A DNA stretch of 23,090 bases. It comes from 2-01-FULL-41-21 sp038065335. GTDB lineage: Bacteria; Patescibacteriota; Minisyncoccia; 2-02-FULL-40-12; GWA2-44-9. The notes under the pieces were generated by a model. The model searched no databases, was not told the origin of the DNA, and saw nothing but the letters and a program-made list of their open reading frames with translations. Made by a program: the position numbers and the translations under genes. The stretch lies in the NCBI GenBank assembly GCA_038065335.1, contig JBBTRD010000045.1, forward strand, positions 1 through 23,090, given 5' to 3'. Shown in pieces: positions 12,858-19,961 of this stretch. Positions within the stretch are counted from its first letter, which is position 1. Every line of letters begins with the position of its first letter.

Positions 12858-13334
12858 ATGCAAATTCATCAATTAAAACCAAAAACAGCCCGAAGCTTTG
12901 CCAAACGGGTTGGCCGTGGTGGTAAACGAGGCACGACTTCGGGTAAAGGGACCAAGGGCCAGAAGTCTCGCGCCGGGTCTTATGTCCGGCCGGGTTTTCG
13001 CGGCGGCGACAATCGTCTCTGGCAGTTGTTTCCAAAACAGCGGGGTGCTTCCAAGAAGCCGGGTAATAATAGTCCCCACCAAAAGCATCGTTTTTTTCAG
13101 TTGAAACACGACAAATCCGTGGCGGTTAATCTTGGCGTTTTTGACAAATTCTTAGAGGGTCAAGAAGTTACCGCCGGAATGCTGATGGCCAAAGGGATTA
13201 TCCGAAACACCAAAGATACGGTCAAAGTTCTTGGGGGTGGTATACTCAAGAAAAAACTTATTCTCAAGGGGTTTGTTTTCTCGGATTCGGCCAAGGCCAA
13301 AATTATTAAAGCCGGTGGAACTATTGCAACCTAG
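12858..13334 (+). CDS. rplO: Ribosomal protein L15
   Basis: L15 is a late-assembly 50S protein. The 158 residues show the basic N-terminal arm KRVGRGGKRGTTSGKGTKGQ, KSRAGSYVRPGFRGGDNRLW and the C-terminal domain with TAGMLMAKGIIRNTKDTVKVLGGGILKKKLIL and DSAKAKIIKAGGTI. It directly follows rpsE. The rpmD gene (L30), normally between rpsE and rplO, is absent, as in CPR bacteria. The start is 1 nt after the family C repeat, with no Shine-Dalgarno. The stop TAG is the first part of the next family C repeat. Confidence 0.98.
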   Translation: MQIHQLKPKTARSFAKRVGRGGKRGTTSGKGTKGQKSRAGSYVRPGFRGGDNRLWQLFPKQRGASKKPGNNSPHQKHRFFQLKHDKSVAVNLGVFDKFLEGQEVTAGMLMAKGIIRNTKDTVKVLGGGILKKKLILKGFVFSDSAKAKIIKAGGTIAT

Positions 13335-13400
13335 CTTCTTAGCTGATTAGCTTATTAGGACAAACCTAAAAAGCTAGTAAGCTGATAAGCTAGTAAGCTC
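13332..13400 (+). repeat. Family C inverted repeat, rplO-secY gap
   Basis: The left arm TAGCTTCTTAGCTGATTAGC followed by TTATTAGG begins with the rplO stop codon. The right arm (13365-13400) is CCTAAAAAGCTAGTAAGCTG followed by ATAAGCTAGTAAGCTC. It ends 2 nt before the TTG start of secY. Confidence 0.87.
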
Positions 13401-13402
13401 AA

Positions 13403-14665
13403 TTGAATAAATTTCTCCAAATTTTTAAAAAGCCAGACATCAGGAATAAAATTTTGTTTATTCTTGGGATACTTATTGTCTATCGCTTTGTCGCCAATAT
13501 CCCTATTCCGTATGTAGATACGGCCCAATTGCAATCGTTCTTTGCCAATAACCGATTTTACGGTTTACTTTCGGCGTTGACGGGTGGTTCGTTGGCCCAA
13601 CTTTCAATAGCGATGCTCGCCTTGGGGCCATATATTTCGGCTTCGATTATTATGCAGTTGATGACCATGATTTTTCCGGCGTTAGAAGCAATGTATAAAA
13701 AAGAAGGCGAAGCTGGACGGGCGAAATTCAATCAATACTCTCGGGTTTTGACGGTGCCCCTCGCGGCTTTATCGGCTTATGGATTTCTAGTTTCACTTCA
13801 ACACCAGAATGTCATTGGCTATTTGAATTTATTTCAGTGGTCAACCGTGATTGCGGTTGTGGTGGCGGGAAGTGTTTTTTTAATGTGGCTTGGTGAACTG
13901 ATTACCGAAAAGAATGTCGGTAACGGTGTCTCGATTTTAATTTTGGCCGGTATTGTCGCAGGGTCTCCCGTCGCGCTTCAGCAGGCTTTGTTTAAATATA
14001 CTCCGGCCTTATTCTTTAATTATCTTACTTTCGCGATTTTAGCGCTGGTCGTTATTGCCGGCGTTATCTATATTTCCGAAGCCCAGCGCAATATTCCCGT
14101 GAATTACGCCCGACGCGTGCGGGGTTCAAAAGTTTATGGCGGGGTTTCGACCTATCTGCCGATGCGGATTAATAACGCCGGCGTGATGCCTATTATTTTC
14201 GCGCTCTCATTGTTACTTTTTCCGAGTCTTATTGCCGGGTTCTTTACTAACACCAGTATCGCCATTGTTTCAAAGATTGCATCAATGGTGAACACCTTTC
14301 TTGCCCCGAACGGCTTGTGGTATTCGGTTTTTTACTTCCTGCTCGTAGTTGTTTTCACCTATTTTTACACGGCGATTACTTTTGATCCGAAAGCTATTTC
14401 CGAGGATATCCAAAAACAAGGCGGTTATATTCCTGGGATTCGCCCCGGTCCTTCCACGGCCCAATTTTTGTATCATCTCCTGAACAGGGTCACTCTTGTC
14501 GGGGCCGTTTTTCTGGGTGTTATTGCAGTCTTGCCAAATGTTGTACAATCCTCAACCGCTGTCACTGATTTTGCCGTCGGCGGAACCTCTATCCTCATCG
14601 TTGTCAGTGTCGCTTTGGAAATCATGAAACAGTTGGACGCCCAACTTAGTATGTACGAGTATTAG
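13403..14665 (+). CDS. secY: Preprotein translocase subunit SecY
   Basis: SecY is the channel-forming membrane subunit of the Sec translocase. The 420 residues contain about ten transmembrane segments. Recognisable family motifs are an RxxxxIPIPYVDT stretch after TM1, LGPYISASIIMQL in TM2, KYTPALFFNYL, NIPVNYARR in the cytosolic loop, LPMRINNAGVMPIIFA, and GGYIPGIRPGPST. The start is a TTG (13403), chosen because the usual short basic N-terminus (MNKFLQIFKKPDIRNKI) begins there. Use of TTG directly after the family C arm suggests low or regulated initiation. It is part of the ribosomal protein transcript. Confidence 0.98.
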   Translation: MNKFLQIFKKPDIRNKILFILGILIVYRFVANIPIPYVDTAQLQSFFANNRFYGLLSALTGGSLAQLSIAMLALGPYISASIIMQLMTMIFPALEAMYKKEGEAGRAKFNQYSRVLTVPLAALSAYGFLVSLQHQNVIGYLNLFQWSTVIAVVVAGSVFLMWLGELITEKNVGNGVSILILAGIVAGSPVALQQALFKYTPALFFNYLTFAILALVVIAGVIYISEAQRNIPVNYARRVRGSKVYGGVSTYLPMRINNAGVMPIIFALSLLLFPSLIAGFFTNTSIAIVSKIASMVNTFLAPNGLWYSVFYFLLVVVFTYFYTAITFDPKAISEDIQKQGGYIPGIRPGPSTAQFLYHLLNRVTLVGAVFLGVIAVLPNVVQSSTAVTDFAVGGTSILIVVSVALEIMKQLDAQLSMYEY

Positions 14666-14678
14666 GGTATTACACTTG

Positions 14679-14688
14679 GGGGTGATTC
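14679..14688 (+). promoter_or_regulatory. Strong Shine-Dalgarno before the 89-residue gene
   Basis: GGGGGTGAT matches the 16S-complementary GGAGGTGAT with one change. It is the clearest ribosome binding site in the window, where nearly all other genes have none. Confidence 0.7.
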
Positions 14689-14958
14689 ATGGCAGTGAGC
14701 AGACTCATTCAGCCGTCGGATTTGAAGCGGTCTGATGTAGTGGTGTTCCATCCCGAGACTCATGTCTTTGAGATTTGGAGGATTCGAGCTGGAACAAGAG
14801 AACGATTGGTTGCTCGTCCTTGTTCAGGAATCCGCGACAAGCAATATCTTCTGGACCTAGTACGGCTGATGGGCGGTGAAACAAATCCGCCCCTGACCAA
14901 TACCGTAGAGGACAATTTGTTCTCGCAACAAGGTGCATGGGCATACAAGTACATATAA
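14689..14958 (+). CDS. Unknown 89-residue protein with strong RBS
   Basis: I do not recognise this protein. It has 89 residues with no membrane segment, signal peptide or metal motif, and a mixed alpha/beta look (VVVFHPETHVFEIWRI, then KQYLLDLVRLMG). It interrupts the usual secY-adk-map order. Unlike its neighbours it has a clear Shine-Dalgarno (GGGGGTGAT, 14679-14687, close to the canonical GGAGGTGAT) near the ATG. It ends directly at a strong terminator. A different translational signal and a tidy own terminator suggest it was acquired separately or needs high expression. Its function is unknown. Confidence 0.75.
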   Translation: MAVSRLIQPSDLKRSDVVVFHPETHVFEIWRIRAGTRERLVARPCSGIRDKQYLLDLVRLMGGETNPPLTNTVEDNLFSQQGAWAYKYI

Positions 14959-14959
14959 G

Positions 14960-14995
14960 GCGGCCCCGCCTAGGCGGAGCCGCTGTTTCTTTTTT
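14960..14995 (+). terminator. Rho-independent terminator
   Basis: GCGGC-CCGC (14960-14969) pairs with GCGG-GCCGC (14974-14983) with one internal mismatch and a CTAG loop region, followed by a T-rich tail (14984-14995). It ends the ribosomal-secY transcript just after the unknown gene and upstream of adk. Confidence 0.88.
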
Positions 14996-15000
14996 AATGA

Positions 15001-15010
15001 GATGGTATTA
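15001..15010 (+). promoter_or_regulatory. Possible extended -10 before adk
   Basis: TGGTATTAT (15002-15010) fits an extended -10 box (TGnTATAAT) directly after the terminator. Initiation about 7 nt later would give an almost leaderless adk mRNA (ATG at 15018). No clear -35 is present. Confidence 0.4.
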
Positions 15011-15017
15011 TTGGTCC

Positions 15018-15695
15018 ATGAATACTTCAGATAAAAAATTAGCGATTATCTTGATTGGGCCGCCGGGGTCGGGGAAGGATACGCAAGCAGAATTATTGGC
15101 TCGAGAATTAAAATTCGTGGAAATAAAAACTTCAAAGATTATTGAAGACAAGTTAAAGTCGGCTGAACCGAATGACGCGGTGATGAATCACGAAAAAGAA
15201 TTAAAACAAGCTGGACAATTAAATACCAGCAGTTTGGTTGAGGCGTGGGCGATAGAAAAAATTGATGAAGTTGGTAAAAGCGGTGCTGGGCTGGTAGCCA
15301 ATGGTTGGCCCAGAAAAGTGACCGAAGCGGAAACAGAAATGTTGACGGTCGAGAAGTACTACTCCAAAGATTCCATTAAAGTCGTTTACATTACGTTGAG
15401 CGAAGAAGAATCGGTTAAAAGAAACAGTAAACGCCGGGTCTGTGAGAAGAACGGTCATCCAATTCCAAATTTCCTCGAATACAAAGATACCGTTGTTTGT
15501 CCACAAGACGGCAGTCCGATAATTGTGAGACAAGATGATAACCTTGATACCGTCCGCCACCGCTACAAAGTTTATCAAGAACTGACGGAGCCTGTCCTTG
15601 ACTTTTTAAACAAAAAAGGGTATAGTTTGATTACCATCAATGGTGAACAGCCAATCGAGTCAGTCCATCGTGATATTCTCGATAAACTATGGTAA
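15018..15695 (+). CDS. adk: Adenylate kinase
   Basis: It catalyses ATP + AMP = 2 ADP, usually next to secY and map. The P-loop GPPGSGKDT is at residues 14-22 (Asp21 instead of the common Gly). The AMP-binding region has TSKIIEDKL. GWPRKVTEAE corresponds to the usual G(F/Y)PR motif, and RQDDNLDTVRHRY to the RxDD...R motif. The 225 residues include a long LID with Cys142, His147, Cys161 and Asp164. This resembles a zinc LID in which one canonical cysteine is replaced. The ATG at 15018 gives the normal short N-terminus; upstream in-frame starts would cross the terminator. It is 3 nt from map, so cotranscribed. Confidence 0.93.
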   Translation: MNTSDKKLAIILIGPPGSGKDTQAELLARELKFVEIKTSKIIEDKLKSAEPNDAVMNHEKELKQAGQLNTSSLVEAWAIEKIDEVGKSGAGLVANGWPRKVTEAETEMLTVEKYYSKDSIKVVYITLSEEESVKRNSKRRVCEKNGHPIPNFLEYKDTVVCPQDGSPIIVRQDDNLDTVRHRYKVYQELTEPVLDFLNKKGYSLITINGEQPIESVHRDILDKLW

Positions 15696-15698
15696 ACA

Positions 15699-16439
15699 GT
15701 GAAATTAAAAGCTCCTCAAGAAATCGAAATTATGCGCGAAGGCGGCCACATTTTGGCCGAAGTTCTTGATGTTTTAGTCGCCTCGGTTCGGGTTGGAATG
15801 CCGACCGAAGAACTCGATATCATGGCTCGGAAGCTCATTGAAGCTCGCGGAGCCAAGCCATCTTTTCTTAATTACAACGGCTTTCCGGCCGCGCTTTGCG
15901 TCTCCATAAATGAAGAGGTTGTGCACGGTTTACCATCGGAAAGGAAGCTCAAAAACGGCGATTTGGTGAAGCTTGATCTTGGGGTTTTGTATAAAGGATT
16001 TCACACCGACAGCGCTCGTTCTGTCATTGTTGGCAAGGGAGACATTAAACTCCAAAAACTTGTTGCCGTAACCGCTGAAGCTTTAGCGATTGGGATTCAG
16101 GCGGCCCAAGTCGGTAAAACACTTGGCGATGTTGGTTACGCTATTCACAAGTATATAAGGTCTCAAAAAATGGATGTGGTTCGAGATTTAATCGGTCACG
16201 GTATTGGGACAGAACTTCATGAAAAGCCGGAAGTGCCGAATTATGGCCAGCCTAGCCAAGGTCCGGTTTTGAAAGTCGGTATGGTTATTGCTATCGAACC
16301 GATGGTTGTGGTTGGCGGTCATAAAATTGCCAACGGTCCTGATGGTTACAGCTACATTACCGCCGACAAGAAACCGTCGGCCCACATTGAACATACCGTC
16401 GCGATTACCGCGACTGGTCCGGAGATTTTAACCCAGTAA
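15699..16439 (+). CDS. map: Type I methionine aminopeptidase
   Basis: It removes the initiator methionine from nascent proteins in the cytosol. All metal ligands of the pita-bread fold are present: Asp93 (KLDLG), Asp104 (HTDSA), His167 (IGHGIG), Glu200 (AIEPM) and Glu231 (AHIEHT), plus the substrate His76 (VVHGLP). At 246 residues it is the usual short type I enzyme without an N-terminal extension. It starts with GTG 4 nt after the adk stop. The stop codon TAA overlaps the first base of the family E repeat. infA, rpmJ, rpsM and rpsK do not follow; the sortase gene does. Confidence 0.97.
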   Translation: MKLKAPQEIEIMREGGHILAEVLDVLVASVRVGMPTEELDIMARKLIEARGAKPSFLNYNGFPAALCVSINEEVVHGLPSERKLKNGDLVKLDLGVLYKGFHTDSARSVIVGKGDIKLQKLVAVTAEALAIGIQAAQVGKTLGDVGYAIHKYIRSQKMDVVRDLIGHGIGTELHEKPEVPNYGQPSQGPVLKVGMVIAIEPMVVVGGHKIANGPDGYSYITADKKPSAHIEHTVAITATGPEILTQ

Positions 16440-16563
16440 TCCCGTTAGAGACAATATGGTCGTGATATAAAAGGATGCGGTGGATGTCACGAGTCTATTG
16501 TCCCTAACGGACAATCAATATAAATACGGTCGCGACCCGGTCGCGACCTGTCTCTAACCGGAT
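16439..16563 (+). repeat. Family E junction repeat, map-sortase gap
   Basis: The arms are ATCCCGTTAGAGACA (16439-16453) and TGTCTCTAACCGGAT (16549-16563), one mismatch. The left arm begins with the last base of the map stop codon, and the right arm ends with the first two bases of the sortase start. Inside are ATTGTCC/GGACAAT (16497-16515) and two tandem GGTCGCGACC palindromes (16530-16549). Confidence 0.88.
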
Positions 16564-17293
16564 GGATATTCCAGTATTACCGTCATTAAAAGTACCAGCT
16601 CCACCGAAGCCAACTTCAGTTAAATCTCTAGTTGCTATTTTTGCGGCTGCATTCGTGATTATTCTCGTTATTTTAAATGCACCTGCGCTCATTAAAGCTG
16701 TTGCCTATCCGTTTACTCATTCCACAGAATCGGATAATAAACAACTGACTCAACAGTATCGAGATATTTACGGTTATGAAAAACGGCCCGAATTGATTAC
16801 GACTGTTCAAAATAACATCGCGCTCAGCGCGATTCCAAGCCCGTTCCCAGTTAATCCGGTTGGCGATACTTCAATCGGATTTCAAGCCGTGATTTCAATT
16901 CCAAAAATTAATGTTTCCGCGCCGGTTGTTCAAGTGGGCGATTCCACTGATGCAACGATTCTTAGCGCTCTTAAAAAGGGAGTGGTGCTTTATCCGGGTT
17001 CCGCTAATCCCGGTCAACCCGGCACCGCCGTTATCATCGGCCATTCATCCTCTGATTTGCCGTGGACGGAATACTCTTCGGTTTTTTCATTGCTTGGAAA
17101 ACTCCAAGCCGACGACTTGATTTATATAACTGTTGGTGGTACCCAATATGCATATCGAATCCAGACCGTCCAAAAGGGCAGTGCCCAGCAGTTAATTAGT
17201 TCAGGATTGGCAGGCGATCTGATTGTTTCAACTTGCTGGCCGATTGGCACCGATACCAACCGTATTGCTGTCAGCGCGAATCTGGTCCGTTAA
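16562..17293 (+). CDS. Sortase family transpeptidase
   Basis: It is a membrane-anchored cysteine transpeptidase that attaches surface proteins through a C-terminal sorting signal. The N-terminal transmembrane segment is about residues 22-45. The catalytic triad is clear: His161 (IIGHSS), Cys225 (VSTCWP) and Arg234 (TNRIAV). At 243 residues the size fits class D/E-type sortases. The ATG at 16562 overlaps the family E repeat arm, and no Shine-Dalgarno is seen. It lies immediately upstream of the DUF11 surface protein, which has a possible sorting signal, so that protein is the likely substrate. Confidence 0.93.
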   Translation: MDIPVLPSLKVPAPPKPTSVKSLVAIFAAAFVIILVILNAPALIKAVAYPFTHSTESDNKQLTQQYRDIYGYEKRPELITTVQNNIALSAIPSPFPVNPVGDTSIGFQAVISIPKINVSAPVVQVGDSTDATILSALKKGVVLYPGSANPGQPGTAVIIGHSSSDLPWTEYSSVFSLLGKLQADDLIYITVGGTQYAYRIQTVQKGSAQQLISSGLAGDLIVSTCWPIGTDTNRIAVSANLVR

Positions 17294-17301
17294 AGACTTG
17301 A

Positions 17302-17329
17302 CCCCCACACTCATGTATGAGTGTGGGGG
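17302..17329 (+). repeat. Perfect hairpin between sortase and surface-protein promoter
   Basis: CCCCCACACTCAT (17302-17314) and ATGAGTGTGGGGG (17317-17329) form a 13-bp inverted repeat with a 2-nt centre. It touches the -35 box at 17330. No T tract follows, so it may be an operator or a terminator-like hairpin. Confidence 0.75.
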
Positions 17330-17358
17330 TTGACAACAGTAGGGGCATCATGTATTAT
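17330..17358 (+). promoter_or_regulatory. Promoter of the DUF11 surface protein gene
   Basis: The -35 is TTGACA (17330-17335), spacer 17 nt, and the -10 is TATTAT (17353-17358), near-consensus sigma70. Transcription would start near 17365, about 44 nt before the first ATG. Confidence 0.85.
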
Positions 17359-17408
17359 GATAAACAAGCGCCTATTTTAGCCAGTTTTAAACCAAATTTA
17401 ATCAAAGT

Positions 17409-19817
17409 ATGGCAATAACCGCCCATATGAATAAAATAACAAAACTCGCGCTGGTCGCAGTCTTGGCCGTTTCGGCCTCGATTGTTGCCACTCAAATAAC
17501 CAAAGGCGATATTTCTAATTGTTCTAACCCGCAGTCGGTTTTGGACGCTCGTATTTTAAGCACTGGCGAATTTGGCGGCGGCGCTTTGGCGATTGTGACC
17601 AATAATTCCGATTGTTCCTTTAACGTCGGTCTCGATGCTTATCAAACTTCTAATAATCATCTTTTTGATTCATTAGGTTCCGGTCTCGCCCCTCGTCAGA
17701 CCGTTGAATTGCATATCAATGTTCCGGATTGCCAATATCGTTTAGAACTTTCAACGGGAGATACTATTTTAGAATCGCAAACAATTCGAAGCAATCTCTG
17801 CGGCGCTTCGCCGCCAACTCCAAATCTAGCGCCTAGTTCGTTCTATATCAGCGGTGGAAGCTGTTTCGGATGGCCCAATCCAGCCGTTGAAGTAAATGCC
17901 GTCCAATCATCCAACGCTAACACCTATACTGTTCAACGTCGTCAAGGCTCCGCTTCTTTTGTTAACTTACGAAGCGGTATGACTTACACAGAATTTGATC
18001 ATTTTACAGATACAAGTGTTCAGGTCAATCAAAGTTATGAATATCGTGTCATCGCGGTTAATAATTATGGTAGCACTATCTCAAGTGGTACTTATTCCGT
18101 AACAGTTAATGGTCAAAATTGTGGTGCTATTTCAACTCCAACTCCAGTTCCTACTTATACGCCAACACCGATTCCAACTCCGACAGTAAACCACTTACCG
18201 TCGGGTGTGCTTGATGCGGCTAACTGCGACATTATCGGCGGTTGGGCTTATGATTCAGATGCTCCGACCGCCCAGATTGCCGTCCACTTGTATGCTGATG
18301 GTCCAGCCGGTTCCGGTACAATGCTTGGTGGTTACGAAACCACGGGTTTGCGTTCTGACGTGAATGCTTCACAAAACATCACTGGTAATCATGGCTTTAC
18401 TATCACTACCCCTGCTTCTTTGAAAGATGGTAAAAATCACACCATTTACGCTTATGGTATCGATACAGCCAATGGCCCATCCGCTCAATTAACAAATTCT
18501 CCGAAGACATTATTGGCTTGCAATATTGCAACCCCGACTCCGGTGCCTCCAACCCCAACTCCGGTCGTAACTCCTGTGCCGACACCTTGGCCAACTCCGA
18601 CACCGTTTGTAATTCCAATTCCGAATCCTGTCTCAATCAACTTCAATTCTCCATGCGCGGTGAACGCGTTCAATTCCTGCAATGTCACCAACACAAGCAC
18701 TATTACTCAAACTGGAACGGGCAACAATGCCCAAGTTAACCAATCAGGTTCGATTATCGGTTATACTGGCACTCAACAGAACTTGTATCTGCCGGTGTTG
18801 GCTGCCGCGGTCATTGTTCCAACCCCGACTCCGGTCCAGAATACTTCTTTGAGTATCTCAAAAATGGTTCGAAATATCTCTTCGAATACGAGCGAAGTTA
18901 AATCAGTCAACGCCAACGTGAATGATGCGGTAGAATTCGTCATTCGTGTTTCGGCGCCAAACAATCAAACCGTGACCAATGTCCGAGTAACTGATTCGTT
19001 GCCGTACGGCTTAACCTATATCCCCGGCAGTACGACCATCGGCAATTCATATTTAAACGATGGCATCACGTCCGGTGGTATCAACCTCGGTTCATTCTAT
19101 GTTGGTCGTTTGGCGACAATTCGTTTCCGAGCCACGGTTAGTCAGTCCGGTTCGTATTATGGTGGGTATGGCACAACCTTAACTAACAGCGTTTCGGCTT
19201 ATGCGGACAATGCGTCCACGGTTACCGATAGCGCTTCGGTTATTATCACAAATAATGTTGTTGTGAATCAGAACGGCTTGGCCATTCAGAAAACTGCCCG
19301 CAATATCTCTCGTGGTGATACGGTTCAACAAACTTCACTTTCGGCTCGCGCGGGAAACGGTATTGAATTTACCATTACAGTCACTGCCCCATACAACACT
19401 AACCTCACCAATGTTGTCGTCAGTGATTTATTGCCCGCCGGCATGAATTATACGGTTCGCAGTACGACCTTAAATAATATCGTCACAACCAATGGGATTG
19501 TTTCCGGCGGCTTAAATATCGGCAGTTTGTCTGCTGGTCAAAAGGCTGAGATAAAATTCTATGTGACAATCAATCAAGGTGTTTCCGTAAACCAGCAATT
19601 AGTTAATACTGCCACGGCTCGGGCTGACAATGTTTCATCCTTAACGTCCAATCCCGTCTATATCACTATCGGTAATAGTGCCGTTCTCGCTGGGGCTCTC
19701 AAAGTGAAAACCGGTCCGACTGAAATCGCCTTTGCTGTTGCCGGTTTTGGCGGTTTGATCTCTTCCGCTCTCTATGCCGGTCGCCGAAAATTACTTGGCC
19801 TCATTAGGCTTGCATAA
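17409..19817 (+). CDS. Large secreted DUF11-repeat surface protein
   Basis: An 802-residue protein. The hydrophobic N-terminal signal is near residues 7-27 (start at 17409, or at 17427 with MNKITKLAL). Next is a Cys-containing domain (about 34-132), a fibronectin-like domain (about 148-232, YTVQRR...YEYRVIAVNNYG), a Pro/Thr linker (236-257), a GGWAYD domain (258-370), a second Pro/Thr linker (376-408), a Ser/Thr/Asn-rich stretch, and two DUF11-type repeats (about 478-615 and 622-755). The C-terminus has VKTGPTE (766-772), a hydrophobic segment (773-792) and a basic RRK tail, an arrangement like sortase signals. It probably coats the cell or mediates attachment. It has its own strong promoter and follows the sortase. 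Confidence 0.9.
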   Translation: MAITAHMNKITKLALVAVLAVSASIVATQITKGDISNCSNPQSVLDARILSTGEFGGGALAIVTNNSDCSFNVGLDAYQTSNNHLFDSLGSGLAPRQTVELHINVPDCQYRLELSTGDTILESQTIRSNLCGASPPTPNLAPSSFYISGGSCFGWPNPAVEVNAVQSSNANTYTVQRRQGSASFVNLRSGMTYTEFDHFTDTSVQVNQSYEYRVIAVNNYGSTISSGTYSVTVNGQNCGAISTPTPVPTYTPTPIPTPTVNHLPSGVLDAANCDIIGGWAYDSDAPTAQIAVHLYADGPAGSGTMLGGYETTGLRSDVNASQNITGNHGFTITTPASLKDGKNHTIYAYGIDTANGPSAQLTNSPKTLLACNIATPTPVPPTPTPVVTPVPTPWPTPTPFVIPIPNPVSINFNSPCAVNAFNSCNVTNTSTITQTGTGNNAQVNQSGSIIGYTGTQQNLYLPVLAAAVIVPTPTPVQNTSLSISKMVRNISSNTSEVKSVNANVNDAVEFVIRVSAPNNQTVTNVRVTDSLPYGLTYIPGSTTIGNSYLNDGITSGGINLGSFYVGRLATIRFRATVSQSGSYYGGYGTTLTNSVSAYADNASTVTDSASVIITNNVVVNQNGLAIQKTARNISRGDTVQQTSLSARAGNGIEFTITVTAPYNTNLTNVVVSDLLPAGMNYTVRSTTLNNIVTTNGIVSGGLNIGSLSAGQKAEIKFYVTINQGVSVNQQLVNTATARADNVSSLTSNPVYITIGNSAVLAGALKVKTGPTEIAFAVAGFGGLISSALYAGRRKLLGLIRLA

Positions 19818-19831
19818 GATGTAAGGTTGAC

Positions 19832-19866
19832 AACTAAATGATCCGCCTCTGGCGGGTCATTTAGTT
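19832..19866 (+). terminator. Long stem after the surface protein gene, possible terminator
   Basis: AACTAAATGATCCGCC (19832-19847) pairs with GGCGGGTCATTTAGTT (19851-19866) with one T-G wobble; the loop is TCT. Its right arm ends TTTAGTT, with only a poor T tail, so termination is plausible but not certain. The CCGCCTCTGGCGG core also occurs at 2874-2886. Confidence 0.55.
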
Positions 19867-19872
19867 TGGCGT

Positions 19873-19878
19873 TATAAT
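19873..19878 (+). promoter_or_regulatory. Perfect -10 box before the membrane protein gene
   Basis: TATAAT lies at 19873-19878. No good -35 is found at the normal spacing; TTGACA at 19828-19833 is too far (39 nt) unless the intervening hairpin matters. Transcription would begin near 19885. Confidence 0.45.
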
Positions 19879-19890
19879 TAAGGAAATGTG

Positions 19891-19961
19891 TCCCGTACGA
19901 AGTCTCGCTCGCGCCCTAGGCGCGAGTCCGGAGGACCTCGGCGAGGCTACTTCGTATGGGA
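19891..19961 (+). repeat. Structured inverted repeat before the membrane protein
   Basis: TCCCGTACGAAGT (19891-19903) pairs with ACTTCGTATGGGA (19949-19961) with one wobble; inside are CTCGCGCC/GGCGCGAG and CCTCGG-like stems. The right arm ends on the A of the ATG chosen as start, as in family E. Confidence 0.75.

Noticed and set aside
6621..13400. A CRISPR array made of short repeats
   Set aside because: The repeats are inverted arms in separate gene gaps, not direct repeats with equal-length spacers, and no cas genes are near.
17302..17329. Rho-independent terminator after the sortase gene
   Set aside because: The palindrome is perfect but is followed by TTGACA, not by a T tract; it is recorded as a hairpin of uncertain role.
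19886..19960. An upstream start (ATG 19886) for the first membrane protein, with an AAGGA before it
   Set aside because: It would translate the inverted repeat, and the paralogue at 21401 begins with the same short N-terminus as the ATG at 19961. It stays possible, since the -10 box would start transcription at about this position.
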